Positions 37,109 through 49,600 of a stretch of DNA of 64,000 nucleotides are shown piece by piece. A program made the translations under genes and the position numbers. The DNA is taken from contig CM062381.1 in NCBI GenBank assembly GCA_031310005.1, positions 868,001-932,000 of the forward strand. The letters are read 5' to 3'. Numbering within the stretch: the first letter of the stretch is position 1; each line of letters opens with the position of its first letter. The notes under the pieces are model-generated. The model was not told the DNA's origin and made no database searches. It worked only from the letters and a program-made list of their open reading frames with translations. The DNA comes from Dactylellina haptotyla (lineage: Eukaryota > Ascomycota > Orbiliomycetes > Orbiliales > Orbiliaceae).

Positions 37109-37955
37109 AAACGCAGACTACGAATACGCCTTCATCGACCCTTCCATCCTCGTCAGCCAGCTTCAGCCCCTCTCTGCCGCCTTCCGCGCCCTTAATGATC
37201 TCTTGGACCCGTCTGTAGGTCTCAGAACGCCCAATGTGCATTCCGAGACAGTATTCAGTCTAAGTCCTTCTCTCAATGTAATGCACGGACCCTTCTCGAA
37301 AAGCCCCAATATCCCGTAGCCTCGAGTATCCCCGCTCCCAAACGTCGCCACACCGTCACACTGTCGCACACACCCTTTCTCTTGTCCATGCCCGTCACAC
37401 GCACGCACCCACATTTATCACTAACTACTGTCACTCGCCCGCCTCCCTATCTCATGCCTGCATATCGCTCCAATCCCCATTTTATCCAATCCTTTCCTAG
37501 GTTGGAGTTTTCTAGGGAAAATTCCCCGGACCGCTATAATATTACAATAACATATGAATTATAACTGACCCAACCGAAATTATTTTCTTTTTGTTATTTG
37601 GCATACGCCTCAGATCACGGACTCCTACCGGCGCTTTGGCATCTCGCCAACATCCACAGCCGTTCTCGTAATTAAAATTCTGGATACCGCATCTCAAACA
37701 TACTCTGAAACGGAGACCCTCTCACACCTCACATCCATCATCGAAGGCACGGAAATCCCATTCGACACGGAACACATCCGAAAGTTCACAGACCTGGCAA
37801 AAGTGAAAAAGTACTACAAGCTAAAAGACTTGGGGTATCTGGATGCGCTATATAAACGGAAAGGCAGGGATGTGAGACAGAAAACCGAAGAGGAAGAGTG
37901 GGCCGATCTGGAAGTTGCGGTTCTAGGGCAGATGGCGTTGAGGAGTTTGGTGTAA
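36999..37955 (+). CDS. cgi121: Cgi121, subunit of the EKC/KEOPS complex
   Basis: Two exons (36999-37277 and 37614-37955) join in frame to 206 residues, about the family's usual length. KEOPS makes the t6A37 modification of ANN-decoding tRNAs and supports telomere upkeep; Cgi121 binds the kinase Bud32 and helps bind tRNA. The start, YKLHIALFDSVTNAAHL, and the exon join VHSETVFSLSPSLNITDSYRRFGI are typical of Cgi121/TPRKB, followed by TAVLVIKI. The C-terminal helical part (DLAKVKKYYKLKDL) matches as well. The intron is 336 bases, much longer than the others in the window, so an additional splice form cannot be excluded. Confidence 0.92.
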
Positions 37956-38744
37956 CGTGAACCGTTTACTTGATCCGGCCTATCGAAATCTCATTTTATT
38001 CGATGGCCCGGGAGTGAGATCTGTGCGTGGTGACGGCTTTGGCCGGGGTACAAAAGCGAGAGCGTAGGCTTCTATTTAACTAGCATGGTTTTTTTCATTG
38101 CACGATATAATTTTCTTTCTTTTTCTTGTTTTTTACATGATACCCAAAACGAGAATAGATATACTTTGATCAATTTCCGTTGATTACGTTGGCCTCAGTT
38201 TTACGATATCGATCCTTAGTTGGAATCTGCAATTTGAAAGGGATTTCCCATGCATTCTAGATCTACATGCCTTCAGCTGAAGACAGGGATGAACCATACC
38301 GGACTAACGTCTGCAGTTGCTGAAGCTTTGATCATTTTTGTGGAATATTCATAACCTCGGTTTAAATTTCTTTAGATCTTCATAATCAAACTACTTAAGT
38401 ACTAATAGAAGAGAGAGGGAGAAAAGTAATATTTCCTTCCAAAACATGCATTTCGTCTAATTTGATGATCGAAGCTAACGTTATAGCGAGGAAGATAACA
38501 GGAACCAAAATCTGCAACAGCGAATAAAAGGAATATGAATAACGTAACAGAAATAGACGAAAAGCTTAGCCTTCCCTTTCCCGTGATATTGCAAAATGCT
38601 CGACCAACAAAACAAAAAAATGATACACGCCGGAAATTTCGAGTTTGGAATAAAAGGATTAATGCATTAATTTCCCATTAAAAGCCTGACGCCTCGACCA
38701 ATGATACCACTCGCATATGCATTAGACCTCTTCTTGATTGACTG
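37956..38744. other. convergent spacer after cgi121
   Basis: AT-rich sequence between the stop codons of cgi121 (+) and the secreted-protein gene (-). It probably holds both 3' UTRs. No gene, RNA or notable repeat was seen. Confidence 0.5.
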
Positions 38745-40467
38745 TCACCAATACTGGAAAAAGTCCGCAGCTTCATAATGCTCTGCTGATCGTTTCTCGT
38801 GCGGTGACCCGCTTTCCCCGGAGTATTCCTGCTGGTCATACTGCTGTGCATTGCTGTCCTCGTCATACGATGCCGATGGGTTTTCAGCTTCGAACGCACT
38901 GATGCCTTCCTCTAGCGCGGCACGTCTCACAGCTCGATGAGGTGCCTCTTTAGCGGGCGCCTTTCCTGACGAACCGGACGCTGGGGCGAACAGTGGGATC
39001 GCTGGTTTGTCGTCCGCTGGTGGAGCTGCTCGAGCTTTTATGCCCATTGCTTGCATCTTCATCTTCATAGCTGCTTCGATGGGGTCCGCAGACGGTGGAG
39101 GAGGACGCGCGTTACCCATCGGATGGCCCATTGGGCCACCCATGATTCTTATTCCTTCCGTAGGTGGTTGTTTTGTGGCTGGAGTGAAGGTGAATGAATG
39201 TGGACCTGCGGGCATTTTCATGGGACCTGGGAAGTTCATGGGGCCTGGGAAGTTCATGGGGCCAGGGAATGGTCGACCCATTGGGCCAGGAAATGGCCGA
39301 CCCATCATCGGTGGACCCCATGGGCCTCTGCTGTGGGCAAGGCGTCGAGGACCCATTGGGTATCCAAATGGTGGGTACATGCCGGGCGGCGGTGGTCGCA
39401 TCATGTGTCCACGTCTGTGACCGTGTCTGTAGCCGCGGTGCCTGGGGTATTCGTCCTCATAATCATCGTCATCTTCATAGTCGTCGTCTTCGTCGTCATC
39501 ATCGTAGTATGGCCTACGTCGTCCGCCTCTAAAGTGAGGACGACGGCGTCGGTGGTAGTATTCATCCTCGTCGTCATCGTCGTACATACCCATAGGGGGT
39601 CCACGGAAACGAGGACGCCCCATCATCGGTGGGTAGCCAAATTCATCGTCATAGTAGCCCATCGGCGGCATACGACGGCCGCCAGGAGGACCAAACCTGG
39701 AATCTGGGAAGACACCGACGACGATTGGTTTATTTCCGGGATGCATACCCATTGGGTTTCCTGGGAAGCCCGGTCGCTTCATCATAGGATTGCCACCCTT
39801 TGGATACGGGAACGGCTTGATGGTCATTCTACCCGGACCATCTGGACGGCCGTCCGGACGACCTGGGTAGATGATAGGTTTGAATCCTGGTGGTAACTTT
39901 CCGGACCCCAGTTTTCCCTCACCACCCGGCCCGCCGTCCTTAGGTAGCCCCCCAGGCCCCTTTGGACCGAGTAGTTTCTTCATCGGGTCATCCTCGCCAG
40001 CTTTATCTCTGTCCGCTTTATCCTTGTCTTCGTCGTCGTCTTTTTCACCTGGCTTATCGCCTTTACCATCTTTAGACATTGGGCCACCGTCCTTCTTGGG
40101 CATTCCAGGTCCATCGTTGAGTTTGATCATACCATCGCCGGTGGGCTTCGGTTTGGCATCATCCCCGCCCGGCGGTTTGTCTTTACCCTCTGCGGAACCC
40201 TGTTCCTCCGCGGCTTCGTCGAATGAAAAATATCGAGCGCCAACGCCGAGGTCATTCTCGTACTGGCCCGCGAACTGCTGGACCTGCTGATCCGAAAGAC
40301 CTCTTTTATCTATGTCTAAAATTTGCAAATTTGTTGATGTCAATATTACCGGCCTTTTCGATAAAAGATCAGAGAATTGGAATCATACCATTTTCAGCGT
40401 ACGAATCGTACAGGCTCGCCTGAGCGAGCGCGATGAGAAACGGGACGATGAGAGTCGAAACTTTCAT
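38745..40467 (-). CDS. secreted Gly/Pro/Met- and Asp-rich protein with dibasic (Kex2-like) sites
   Basis: Two exons (40467-40389 and 40315-38745) with a 73-base intron join in frame to 549 residues. The first exon encodes a signal peptide, MKVSTLIVPFLIALAQA, then a short pro-like segment ending in DKR at about 31. After that come an acidic/Lys-rich region, a Gly/Pro/Met region, an Asp/Glu/Tyr and Arg/His region (YYDDDDEDDDYEDD), then repeats of the type FPGPMNFPGPM. Dibasic pairs occur as KR near the start, several RR/RRR in the middle, VRR near 470-480, and EKR just before the last 14 residues, SAEHYEAADFFQYW. I recognise no domain. It may be a structural wall or matrix protein, or a Kex2-processed precursor; both are inference. 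The start is the only ATG giving a signal peptide. Confidence 0.75.
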
Positions 40468-43400
40468 CTTGTGCTCAGCTAAAAGAAAGACGAAACGTCC
40501 TTAAAGAAAAGTCCGCTGCAGATGTATACTTATTCGTTGTGGCCGTTTCTTATCGTGACAGTGTACGCTTTGTTATTCGGACCGGCCTACAATTTTGCAT
40601 ATAGTGTATGGATATAGAGGTAGCACTGTATCGTATTGAAATTATTCTCTTGTATTTCGATTTCGATTCTTTTCGTTTACTTTCGAGGGTTTCAGCGAAA
40701 GATAGTGGACTCTTTGAGATATAGCCAGCACAGCTCAAAAACAAAAATTTCGAGGGAATAGAAATCGTTAAAAGGAAGCTAAAAAGAGGGGGAGGGGAAA
40801 ACGAAGAGAAATCACGTTAAACGGGATTAATGGGTATCTTTACGAAAAGACGTGTGATTAAAAACGTCGGAAATGTGGGGCGTGGGATAAAAAGAAGACG
40901 TGAGGGAAAAGTTCCTGGCCGAAAGTGGGCTGCAGGATATTTTATACGTTTACATCCATATATCAGACGAGATCCCGAAAATGCAAGCCGGGAAGCCTAG
41001 GAGGGATCCTATAACGGGATAGAAGACACCGGCCAACGATTGTCGTCGTCATAGGTGGAGCGAGATAGAACGGAGTTTCTTTTGGGTTCAATACTACCTA
41101 CCACCACCGCTAAGCAGTATTCTATAGTAGACCGCAAAAGAAATGTTACATGTTAACATATTGATATAAAACATAGGCAATCTTTTGCAGTAGCACTTGT
41201 AGGAGTTTGAGCGAGACCCCCCTTTCCTCTCCGTCCGATTGGCAATGAAATTGGAAGAGGCTAAAATAACATAAAAGGAAAAGAATAAGTCGTCATATGT
41301 GTTGGGTAATGTGGGAGGATATCAAGCTTCGGTTAGGCTTGCGCTGCCGTATTGGGCCTCAGCATTCCTAATCGAACGGTGGAGGACCGTGATTTTTCGG
41401 GGATAGGAATTGACGAGTGGTAATCCAGTCCACGAGTATAGCGGAGTATCATAATGGTTTCGGTGCCAAAAATGGGCACGAGACAGATGGACACACTCAA
41501 GCCAGTCAGTGCTTGGTTGTTATTAATATTAGCTTAGGCATCTTTTTATGTTTGAATCAGGTTATCAAGATTTGTTGAAACGAACGATTCTTGAATCGCA
41601 TGGTAAAAGGCATGAGCTCTATAGATTCAGATCCAGGTTACCCGCCAAGCCGGAGAAAAAAAGCTCCTATGAGGTTTGTGCACTGAAACGTGCGTCTGAC
41701 AGCTGTGCTGTAGTTGGCGGATGGAGAGTGTGGGTCTATTTCTACTACAAGGTCGTCGAAGCTTGTACCTGACCAATTCCATGTGGTGTCGATATTGTGC
41801 CAGCCAGATCTCTTCCCAACTATGTCATCGCCCCTGAAGAAGTGGAGAAAGCCCTGTCCCAAAGAGGCTCGAATATTTTTCATTTGAACCCGACGTTTGC
41901 CATCTTGGCAGAGGCTGTGAGATGGTTCTTCCTTATTCCCAACCTCTCGCACTGCGGAGCGTTGTTATGCGGACCACCTCGACGGATATTCGGATAGGTT
42001 GTGATTGCCTGTACCAAGACACGCCCTTAAAGAATTGGAAAGAAATGCTCATCCTCAAACGTGAGCGCCCAGAGATCACGTATGATAACAGTATGAGCCC
42101 ACGCCCATACGCGTAACATACGGTGGGAACGTTGACCGAGGTGTACCAGCGGCTAGACGGGAAATTTGAGCGACAACTGTACAGCTGTGCCCAGACATTT
42201 TCATGCTGGCTTAAAATTATGGTCGAGCGAGTCGTGTCGATGCCAAGAATAGGCAGAATGCACGCAGTAGAGTCGTTTTGGAAATGAAGGTTGGTCCGTT
42301 GGTCCGTCGACCGCAGAAGCACTCACATTTCGAGATTATTCTTGGTGTTTTGCATTTCACTACGCCAAGCTACGGACCGAGATACGCCCACTACGGCAGA
42401 AATTCGAGGTCGAAATCCCCTCTGCATTCCCCGGCTGGTTTGGCGTGACACGACACCGAAAAGACCCAGGACGCCTCCGCGGTTCAATTGCAAGACAAGG
42501 CGGGTGCCTAAAGCCAGGGAAAACATCCGATCACGGACCGAAAGGAGGTTGAGGGCGGGCTGGCTTAATTGCACTGTGAGCTCACGGCCGGCCGTTCGAG
42601 AGGAGCGCCCAGACCGCCCGGCAGGCATTCTGAACAGAATGAATCGAATTGGACCCCGAGAGAGGTTCCTAATTACGACCAGGGTGGCACCCCCATTTCT
42701 CAGCGATTGGCGGAATGCCCGTCGCTACGGTTAAGCTTAATCTTTGCCTCACCGCTCCTGCCCTCCCTCCATCACCGCCGTGGGCGTTATGGGTACGTAC
42801 CTCCTCCTTCGACTGACCGCTGGCTGCTGCTGGGTTTGGCTAAATTAGCTAACCGAAATCAAGGAAAACCTGAGGCTATCAATGCTCCACCGGAGACTCC
42901 TCCACAGCCTGACACCGCAACCACCCCCCAAAAAAGAACCATGCCTGCAGCAATGATGATGCGGGGAAACCTGCCAATACTTGCTGCCAATTTGCTGCAT
43001 GGAATTCATCCAGCAATGACACGGCTGTTTTTGTTTGGACCTGCCATACCGCGCCAAAACACCAAGAACGAGGAGCTCGAGAGGGGGGGAAGAGACGGCT
43101 ACCAGAATTTATATATATGCTATATAGGTGGCTCCCCCCCTTCAGAGGCCCTCTAGTCCGCTTCCTTCCGTCAACTGTATAACACTCTTCCACGTCCTGT
43201 AAAAAAAAAAAGACTAATACCGAGTGCCAGAATCATATTGAAGTCCTGTTTCCTGTTTTGATATTGTTGTGTGATATCAAACTTGCCTCACAGCGTTCTT
43301 GTTCTTTATATCTATACGTATACTGTAGACGCTGTTTCACCTGATATATCCATCCCACCATCCCCGTTTCCAAAGAGTATCATTACCAAAAACTCAAGAA

Positions 43401-43533
43401 ACGAAACAATCCACAGGGACCCAGATACTTGTCTTTCCTTCGATCCCATCTCACCGATACTATCTCTATAAACCGATAAATAATATTGATATATCCAACC
43501 CCAGTCCAACACATACTTGACAACCCCGACACA
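40468..43533. other. intergenic region between secreted-protein gene and F-box gene
   Basis: About 3 kb with no supported gene. Frames at 41548-41997 and 42291-43156 are Arg/Pro-rich and overlap frames on the other strand. The first few hundred bases are the promoter of the secreted-protein gene. The sequence just before 43534 contains an ATG-poor leader for the F-box gene. No RNA gene was recognised. Confidence 0.45.
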
Positions 43534-44622
43534 ATGGTCTTCAACCTCGTTTTCAAACTCGACAAGGGCGGCGGGTCCCCGTCCCCACAATCACAAGCCG
43601 CAGAATCGGTCCTGTACCTCCCCGAACTCCTGGCCACCATCCTTCTCAACCTTCCCTTTGAAGACGTCATGCGGTCCCGCGCGGTCTGCAAACGCTGGCA
43701 GGGAGTGATCGATTCCGACCCGAATCTCCTCTGGCACACCTGGCGCAGCGCAACCCCGCCCACGGACGCCCGTAAACGACTGCCAAAGCCGAAACAAGCA
43801 GGGGATAACCACAATTCCGATTCCGCAGACGAATTATCGGGCAAAAAGAAAAAGGTGGAGGAAGAATCGTATTTCGAGCCCTTCCGGCCGTTCTTCGAGC
43901 GGACGCTCATCAACACCGACGAATGGATCACCCCGCTCCATCACCACGATCACCACCAGCAACCCCGCGCGCAGCAGCGCACGATGCAGCGGGCGTTCAT
44001 CAAGACTTCGCTCGCAGAGTTCCTCGCGCGGTACGCACACAACCTGAAGGGGTTCTACATTACCCGTCCGCCGCTGAAGAAGATCGAGTCGAGTATTCGG
44101 GTTATCACGGCGACGAGCGGGAAGCGGGCGAATTGTCTGGCGAGTACCGTTGACCGCGGCTTCACTATCACCAGCGAAGATGGGATCACCGTCGACGGGT
44201 ATTTGAAGGCGTTGTTGGAGTGTTTGGAGAGCAGCTGGGGGAGGATTAATATTCCTTCCTCGCGGGTGGATGGTACTGCTGCTGCTGCTGCTGCTGGGGT
44301 GCCGCGGTCGTTGGAAGAGAGGTATCTGGCGGAGGAAGGGGTGAGCTTGGAGGAGCTAGGGTTGTCCAAGAATTTACAGTCGAAGCATCGTCTCGAAGCC
44401 CAGCTTATTACTATGAAGAAGGAGTATTTTGATGATGAGGACGACGAGGACGACGAGAGCAGCGATGAGGAAGGGAAGGAGATGGCGAGACGATTGACGA
44501 GTAGGGAGGAGTGGGAGAGGGGGGTGATGAGTTCGACGTTGATTATTCAGGTGCACTACAGTGTTGTGCCTGAGGTTGCGCCGGTCCCCAAGAGCCGGTT
44601 CAGACAATGGCTTGGTTGGTGA
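43534..44622 (+). CDS. F-box protein
   Basis: A single exon encodes 362 residues from the ATG at 43534 (context ACAATGG). The F-box lies at about residues 28-70: LPELLATILLNLPFEDV, then SRAVCKRWQGVIDSDPNLLW. F-box proteins bind Skp1 in SCF ubiquitin ligases and choose the substrate. The rest lacks WD40 or leucine-rich repeats. It contains a Lys/Glu patch, a His-rich stretch (HHHDHHQQ near 130-140), an Ala run and an acidic run (DDEDDEDDESSDEEG). A conserved-looking middle part, FYITRPPLKKIESSIRVI, resembles the central region of many fungal F-box proteins of unknown target. An in-frame upstream ATG does not exist in the nearby leader. Confidence 0.88.
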   Translation: MVFNLVFKLDKGGGSPSPQSQAAESVLYLPELLATILLNLPFEDVMRSRAVCKRWQGVIDSDPNLLWHTWRSATPPTDARKRLPKPKQAGDNHNSDSADELSGKKKKVEEESYFEPFRPFFERTLINTDEWITPLHHHDHHQQPRAQQRTMQRAFIKTSLAEFLARYAHNLKGFYITRPPLKKIESSIRVITATSGKRANCLASTVDRGFTITSEDGITVDGYLKALLECLESSWGRINIPSSRVDGTAAAAAAGVPRSLEERYLAEEGVSLEELGLSKNLQSKHRLEAQLITMKKEYFDDEDDEDDESSDEEGKEMARRLTSREEWERGVMSSTLIIQVHYSVVPEVAPVPKSRFRQWLGW

Positions 44623-46616
44623 GCATTCAAGTTGCTCTTGAGGTATCTCCTCTAGAGACTGGCCTCATGACATGTTTTTTCTTTCCTTTTTATCGCTCAT
44701 GAGCATTATTTAGCGGTGGCATGGTTATGGATATGGACGGACTGTCTCTGATTGTGTATTTTTATCATCACTCGACTACGCTGCATGGAGTTATGGACAT
44801 TTTATTATTCGGTCATGCGCTTGGGATTGGAAGGATCTGGAATTTTCGTTATCTGCGATTTACCTGCTGTTGGTTACCATTCTTGTACTATTACTAGCTT
44901 TTAATGGGCTGTTATAATATTTCCAACATTTATATTAACTAAATTAGTTTTCACTCTATCAATGGTTCGTCCGAATTTGATCAAGACTAGCCCACACCGC
45001 TTGCGGCGGCACGATGGCTATCCATTTGAAAGAGCTCATTCCAAGAGCCATTCCTTGGAAGCGAGACGATCTAGCCTCTAGCCTTGGACAGATCTAGATC
45101 TGTAAACTCTAATATATCTCCATCGATCGTGTAGTGTGCGCTAGGAGGTTAGGTCTAACAATGGGATTTTTTGACACTTCAAACCCTTAGGCTAACCGTT
45201 TTGGGGATAACTTTTCGTGTAGAACCACAAAAAAAAGAGAGAAAGACAGAGATAAGACACGGGCACAATCGGGTGATGCAGCAAGGAATGCGAGCTCCAA
45301 GACTAAAATGCGAAAGTTTGAAATTTTCGATGCAGCTTGAATGGACTTGCAGGCGAGGAAGGAAGCTCGTCGAACGGAGTCTTAAGAATCTCGCATGCGA
45401 ATGAATATAGAAACAAGATCTAGGATTAGCTTGCGGCGATATTAGATACTGAGACTGATCGGGGTATCGTCACAGGTCATAGCGAAATCGAAAAAAAGGT
45501 GCAGCTAGACAGAGAGAAACCCAGACGGCAGTCGGGAGCGGTAGCTCTATCCGGGAGACTGCGTCTGAATATGCATTCCGCGGAGTACTTTTGCTGCAGT
45601 AGAGTTTGTTGGACTGGAGGATGGTGCTAAATCGGGTCGACGTCGAGGTGAAGTACAGATACCGAGCGAGACCCGCAGGATCGCGGCGCACATGACGGGA
45701 CCCTTCTCTAAGCCCCGTTGGCCAAAGCTCCCGTCGGACAGAGAAGGAGAACGAGAGCTGGAGAATCGCACTCCGTCGCTGCATCGTCGGCCCAGACGCA
45801 CCGCCATCACCACCAATCGCCGGCCGTAGACGTCGACCAGTACGTACGCCCCGCGCATCGTGACGACATCCAAGGGCCTTTAAAGGCGGACTCGAAGGGC
45901 AAAGAGACAGGCTGTGCGAGTGATAGGCGCGGGTAATTTTGGCAGAGCTGTTCGGGAGCCGGGCAACCGAGTTAGGAGCCCGCTAACAAAAAAGTTCAAC
46001 AATTCGGGAGCCGAAGCCAGCTGCACGAAGCTGCAGGCTGCAGGACCACGGCGGACGCTATTGGCCGGAGGGCCAGCTCTCTCTGCATCTGCATCTCGAA
46101 AGCACCTTTTCACCTTTTCTCGCTTTTTTGGGCGTTGAAGCTGCTGCTCGGGTGAAGCTCCTCGCTTTGGGCATATTTTGTGTGCTGTCACCGTGAAGGG
46201 TTTTCTCGCTGCGGTTGCGAAGAAGAAGCCCCTTGAAATCGATCCCTTGAATCGGGCAGATAAGCACATTCCCTGGCTGGCAAGCTAGTTTGCTGCTAAT
46301 TGCCCGTGAGCGATATTTTAATTATCTTCAAAGACAGGAGCGAGCTATTCTGCCCGTCCTGGAAATCCACTCTTCCTTCCTCCCTTTCCTTCTCTTCTTC
46401 TTCTTCTTCTTTTGTCGAATCTATTTTTTTATTTCTCCTTTCAACAACGACACCAACGACAACGACAACGACAACGACAACACCTCCAACAAACGTCGCT
46501 GTCGTCGGCTCTCAACAGCCAAACCAACCTCCCTCGGCGGCCCTCCTCGATCTCGATCTCTCTTCTCTCCTTCAACAGACAGCTGCAGCGAACCTGGCTG
46601 CTCCCGCTGCAAGAAG
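44623..46616. other. intergenic region and HMG-CoA reductase promoter/leader
   Basis: This spacer holds the F-box 3' UTR and the promoter and leader of the reductase gene. From about 46270 to the ATG at 46617 there is no ATG at all. A sequence CCATCACCACCAAT near 45801-45815 partly resembles sterol-response sites (ATCA-type core) followed by a CCAAT box, but the match is imperfect and is not claimed as a site. Frames at 45470-46269 are on both strands and show no domains. Confidence 0.45.
46369..46480 (+). promoter_or_regulatory. CT-rich tract and CAACGA repeat in the HMG-CoA reductase leader
   Basis: A TTC-rich pyrimidine tract at 46369-46414 is followed by five CAACGA units (46445-46450, then 46454-46477 without gaps). 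The CT tract probably marks the transcription start zone, so the CAACGA repeat would lie in the 5' UTR, about 140 bases before the ATG. CAA-rich leaders are usually unstructured and favour efficient scanning. Confidence 0.4.
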
Positions 46617-49600
46617 ATGATTATACCCACCCACCTCCTGCCCTCCGCTCCCCCAAAGGGCTTCCCGGACCCCTTCACGCCTCTCTTCTCTCCTCTATCA
46701 AAACGCGCCTCTGCTCATCCAATCCACACCATTGTCGCCATCGCCCTCCTCGCATCCGCCACATATGTTGCCCTGCTGGAGGTTAGCCTGTTCGAGACCA
46801 GGACCGAAGACGGCCTCGGTTGGGGCTTTGGAGGTTACGCCTCCAATGACTGGACCAAAACTGCCGTCAATGGCGCTGTATCCGTCCAATTGACCGACAA
46901 AGGCGAGTGGGAGGAAGTCAACGGATTGAGGGTATGCATTTTCTTCACCTTTTTTTTTTGGTTTATTTGCTCTCCTTAATATTTTTTCGGGTATAATTTT
47001 TTTTTTTTTTGGATCGTCATGTCGGTGCGGCCGTGATTGGCCTAATTTTATAGCGTTGAGTGGCGCCGACGCTAACAAATTTGTTTGAGAGATTACAGCA
47101 GTCCGAAGCCTCGCACCTGTCCCTGGTCACCTTGTCCTTCCCTGCATCCCAGCAATCTGTCGCCGCCCCGTCAAACGTCACCACCAACTCAGCTGCAAAG
47201 TCACTGCCCGCCACTTCGTCAAACAGCTTGGCCTTCTATCTCCCGTACGAGGAAACCACATCCTTCCTCTCGCAAGTCGGCGTCATCTCTACCGGCAAGG
47301 AAATCGACTCGGATGGCATCCCTAACGAACAGGAGAACTTTTGGGTTGCAAACGAGGCCGGTGGGAAGAACATCTCCGATAACAGTCTCTCTACGCTCGG
47401 GCTCGTTGGTTGGTTGAAAAACAGCTGGGAGAGCTTCGTCAATCTATTACAGGTACATTTTTACTTCTCTTCCACGGGTTTTATTAGACATATCAGCTAA
47501 TATTTTATATCAGAATGCCGAGTCGCTTGATATTGCCATTATGGCCTTTGGGTACCTGTCCATGCACTCTACATTCGTCTCCCTGTTTCTCTCAATGAGA
47601 CGACTGGGCTCGAACTTCTGGCTAGCAACTACCGTCCTCCTGTCCTCCGCTTTCGCCTTCCTGTTCGCCTGCTTCACCACCCATAGACTCGGTGTTCCCA
47701 TCAATTTGATTCTGCTCTCCGAGGGTCTCCCTTTCCTAGTGGTCATTGTTGGGTTCGAAAAGCCAATTATCCTCACGAAGGCTGTCCTCGAAGCTTCTGC
47801 AGCTCAGAGACGCAAGGCGATCCAAAACCAAGACCGAAAGACCACCAATATCCAAACTGCGGTCAGCGATGCCGTCAAACTGGCTGGTTTCGCAATTGTC
47901 AGAGACTACTTTATCGAGATTGCAATCTTGGCTCTCGGAGCCGCATCTAGCATCCAAGGCGGATTCCGCAGGTTCTGCTTCCTCGCCCTTTGGATTCTTG
48001 TCTTCGATTGCATCATGCTCTTCACCTTCTATACCGCCATCCTGTCCATCAAACTCGAAATTAACAGAATCAAGCGACACGTTGCTCTACGCAAAGCATT
48101 GGAAGATGATGGCGTCAGCCGCCGTGTCGCCGAGAGCGTCGCCCGCGAGAATGAATGGCCGCGGGTTATCGACAAGGACGGAAAGTTAATCTCGGACGAT
48201 GAGCTGTCCAAGGATAAAACCACCACTATCTTTGGTCGAAAGGTCAAGGATAGCAATGTCAAGGCCTTTAAGGTTCTCACTGTTGCTGGCTTCTTCCTGG
48301 TCAATATTCTTAACACCTTGATTCTGCCGTTAAGAGAGCACACCAAAGCTGTTACACCTATTGCTCCCAGCCACCTTAATCTCGATTCCATCGCACAGAG
48401 AGGACTCGAGTCCCTCGTCAAGTCCGCTCCCACGGGCACAGTCGTCGAAGTCCTCCACCCGGTCATTTACCGAGCTATCGTCCACGCCGACTCTGGCCTC
48501 CCGTTCCCAGCAAGCACCAAGCAATCCTCCAATCTCTTCGCCGAAGATGCAGTTGGCTCCAAGGTCGTGCAGTCACTCCTCAAGTCTCTCGAGGATCCTA
48601 TCCTGAGCAAATGGGTTTTCGTTGTCTTGGCCATGAGCATTGTTCTTAACGGATATCTGTTCAACGCTGCGAGATGGAGTGTTAAGGACTCCCACGTCGG
48701 TGAGGTCGATGTCGTTAAGGCTTCTGCTGCCCAGGCTATGCCACCACCGCCTCCTAGGCTTGCTATCCCACCACCAGTCATCGCCACTACCGAAGCCCCA
48801 CTCGAGAAGATTGAAGGAGATAGGAGCGACGTCAACACCCTTGTCAGCATATTGAAGGCGAACCCGAAGGAACTCACTGATACCGAGGTCCTTCGTCTCT
48901 GCCAGGTCGGAAAACTTCCCATCTACGCTCTTGAAAAATCTTTGAAAGATTGCACTCGCGCTGTCGCCATTCGTCGTCATGTCGTCGCCGGTACAAAGTC
49001 CACCGTTTCGAACAGCCAATACCTTGCCAACTCTCTATTACCGCAAGAACACTATGACTACGCACGCGTTCTCGGTGCCTGTTGTGAAAACGTTATCGGA
49101 TACATGCCCCTACCCGTTGGTGTTGCTGGTCCCCTTGTCATCGATGGCGAAAGCTACTGGATCCCCATGGCTACTACCGAAGGTGTGCTCGTGGCATCTA
49201 CTCACCGTGGTTGCAAGTCTATCAACTCCGGCGGTGGCGTAACTACTGTTATTACCGGTGACGGTATGACCCGTGGACCTTGTGTCTCTTTTGCCTCCCT
49301 CGCCCGTGCTGGTGCAGCGAAACTCTGGTTGGACAGTGAGGAGGGACAGAAAGTTATGAAGGATGCCTTTAACTCGACTTCTCGATTCGCCAGACTGCAA
49401 AATATCAAGTGCGCGCTTGCCGGAACTTATCTATATATTCGATTCAGGACAACCACAGGTGACGCTATGGGCATGAATATGATTTCCAAGGGTGTCGAAC
49501 ACGCATTGAGCGTTATGTCCACGGACGCCGGCTTTGACGACATGGAAATCATCTCTGTTTCTGGAAATTACTGCACAGACAAGAAACCCGCGGCTATCAA

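Noticed and set aside
42291-43156. Long Arg/Pro-rich plus-strand frames
   Set aside because: Translation is low complexity without domain blocks, and equally long frames lie on the other strand.
45801-45815. Possible sterol-response element plus CCAAT box before HMG-CoA reductase
   Set aside because: The core differs from the SrbA consensus and lies about 800 bases from the ATG.
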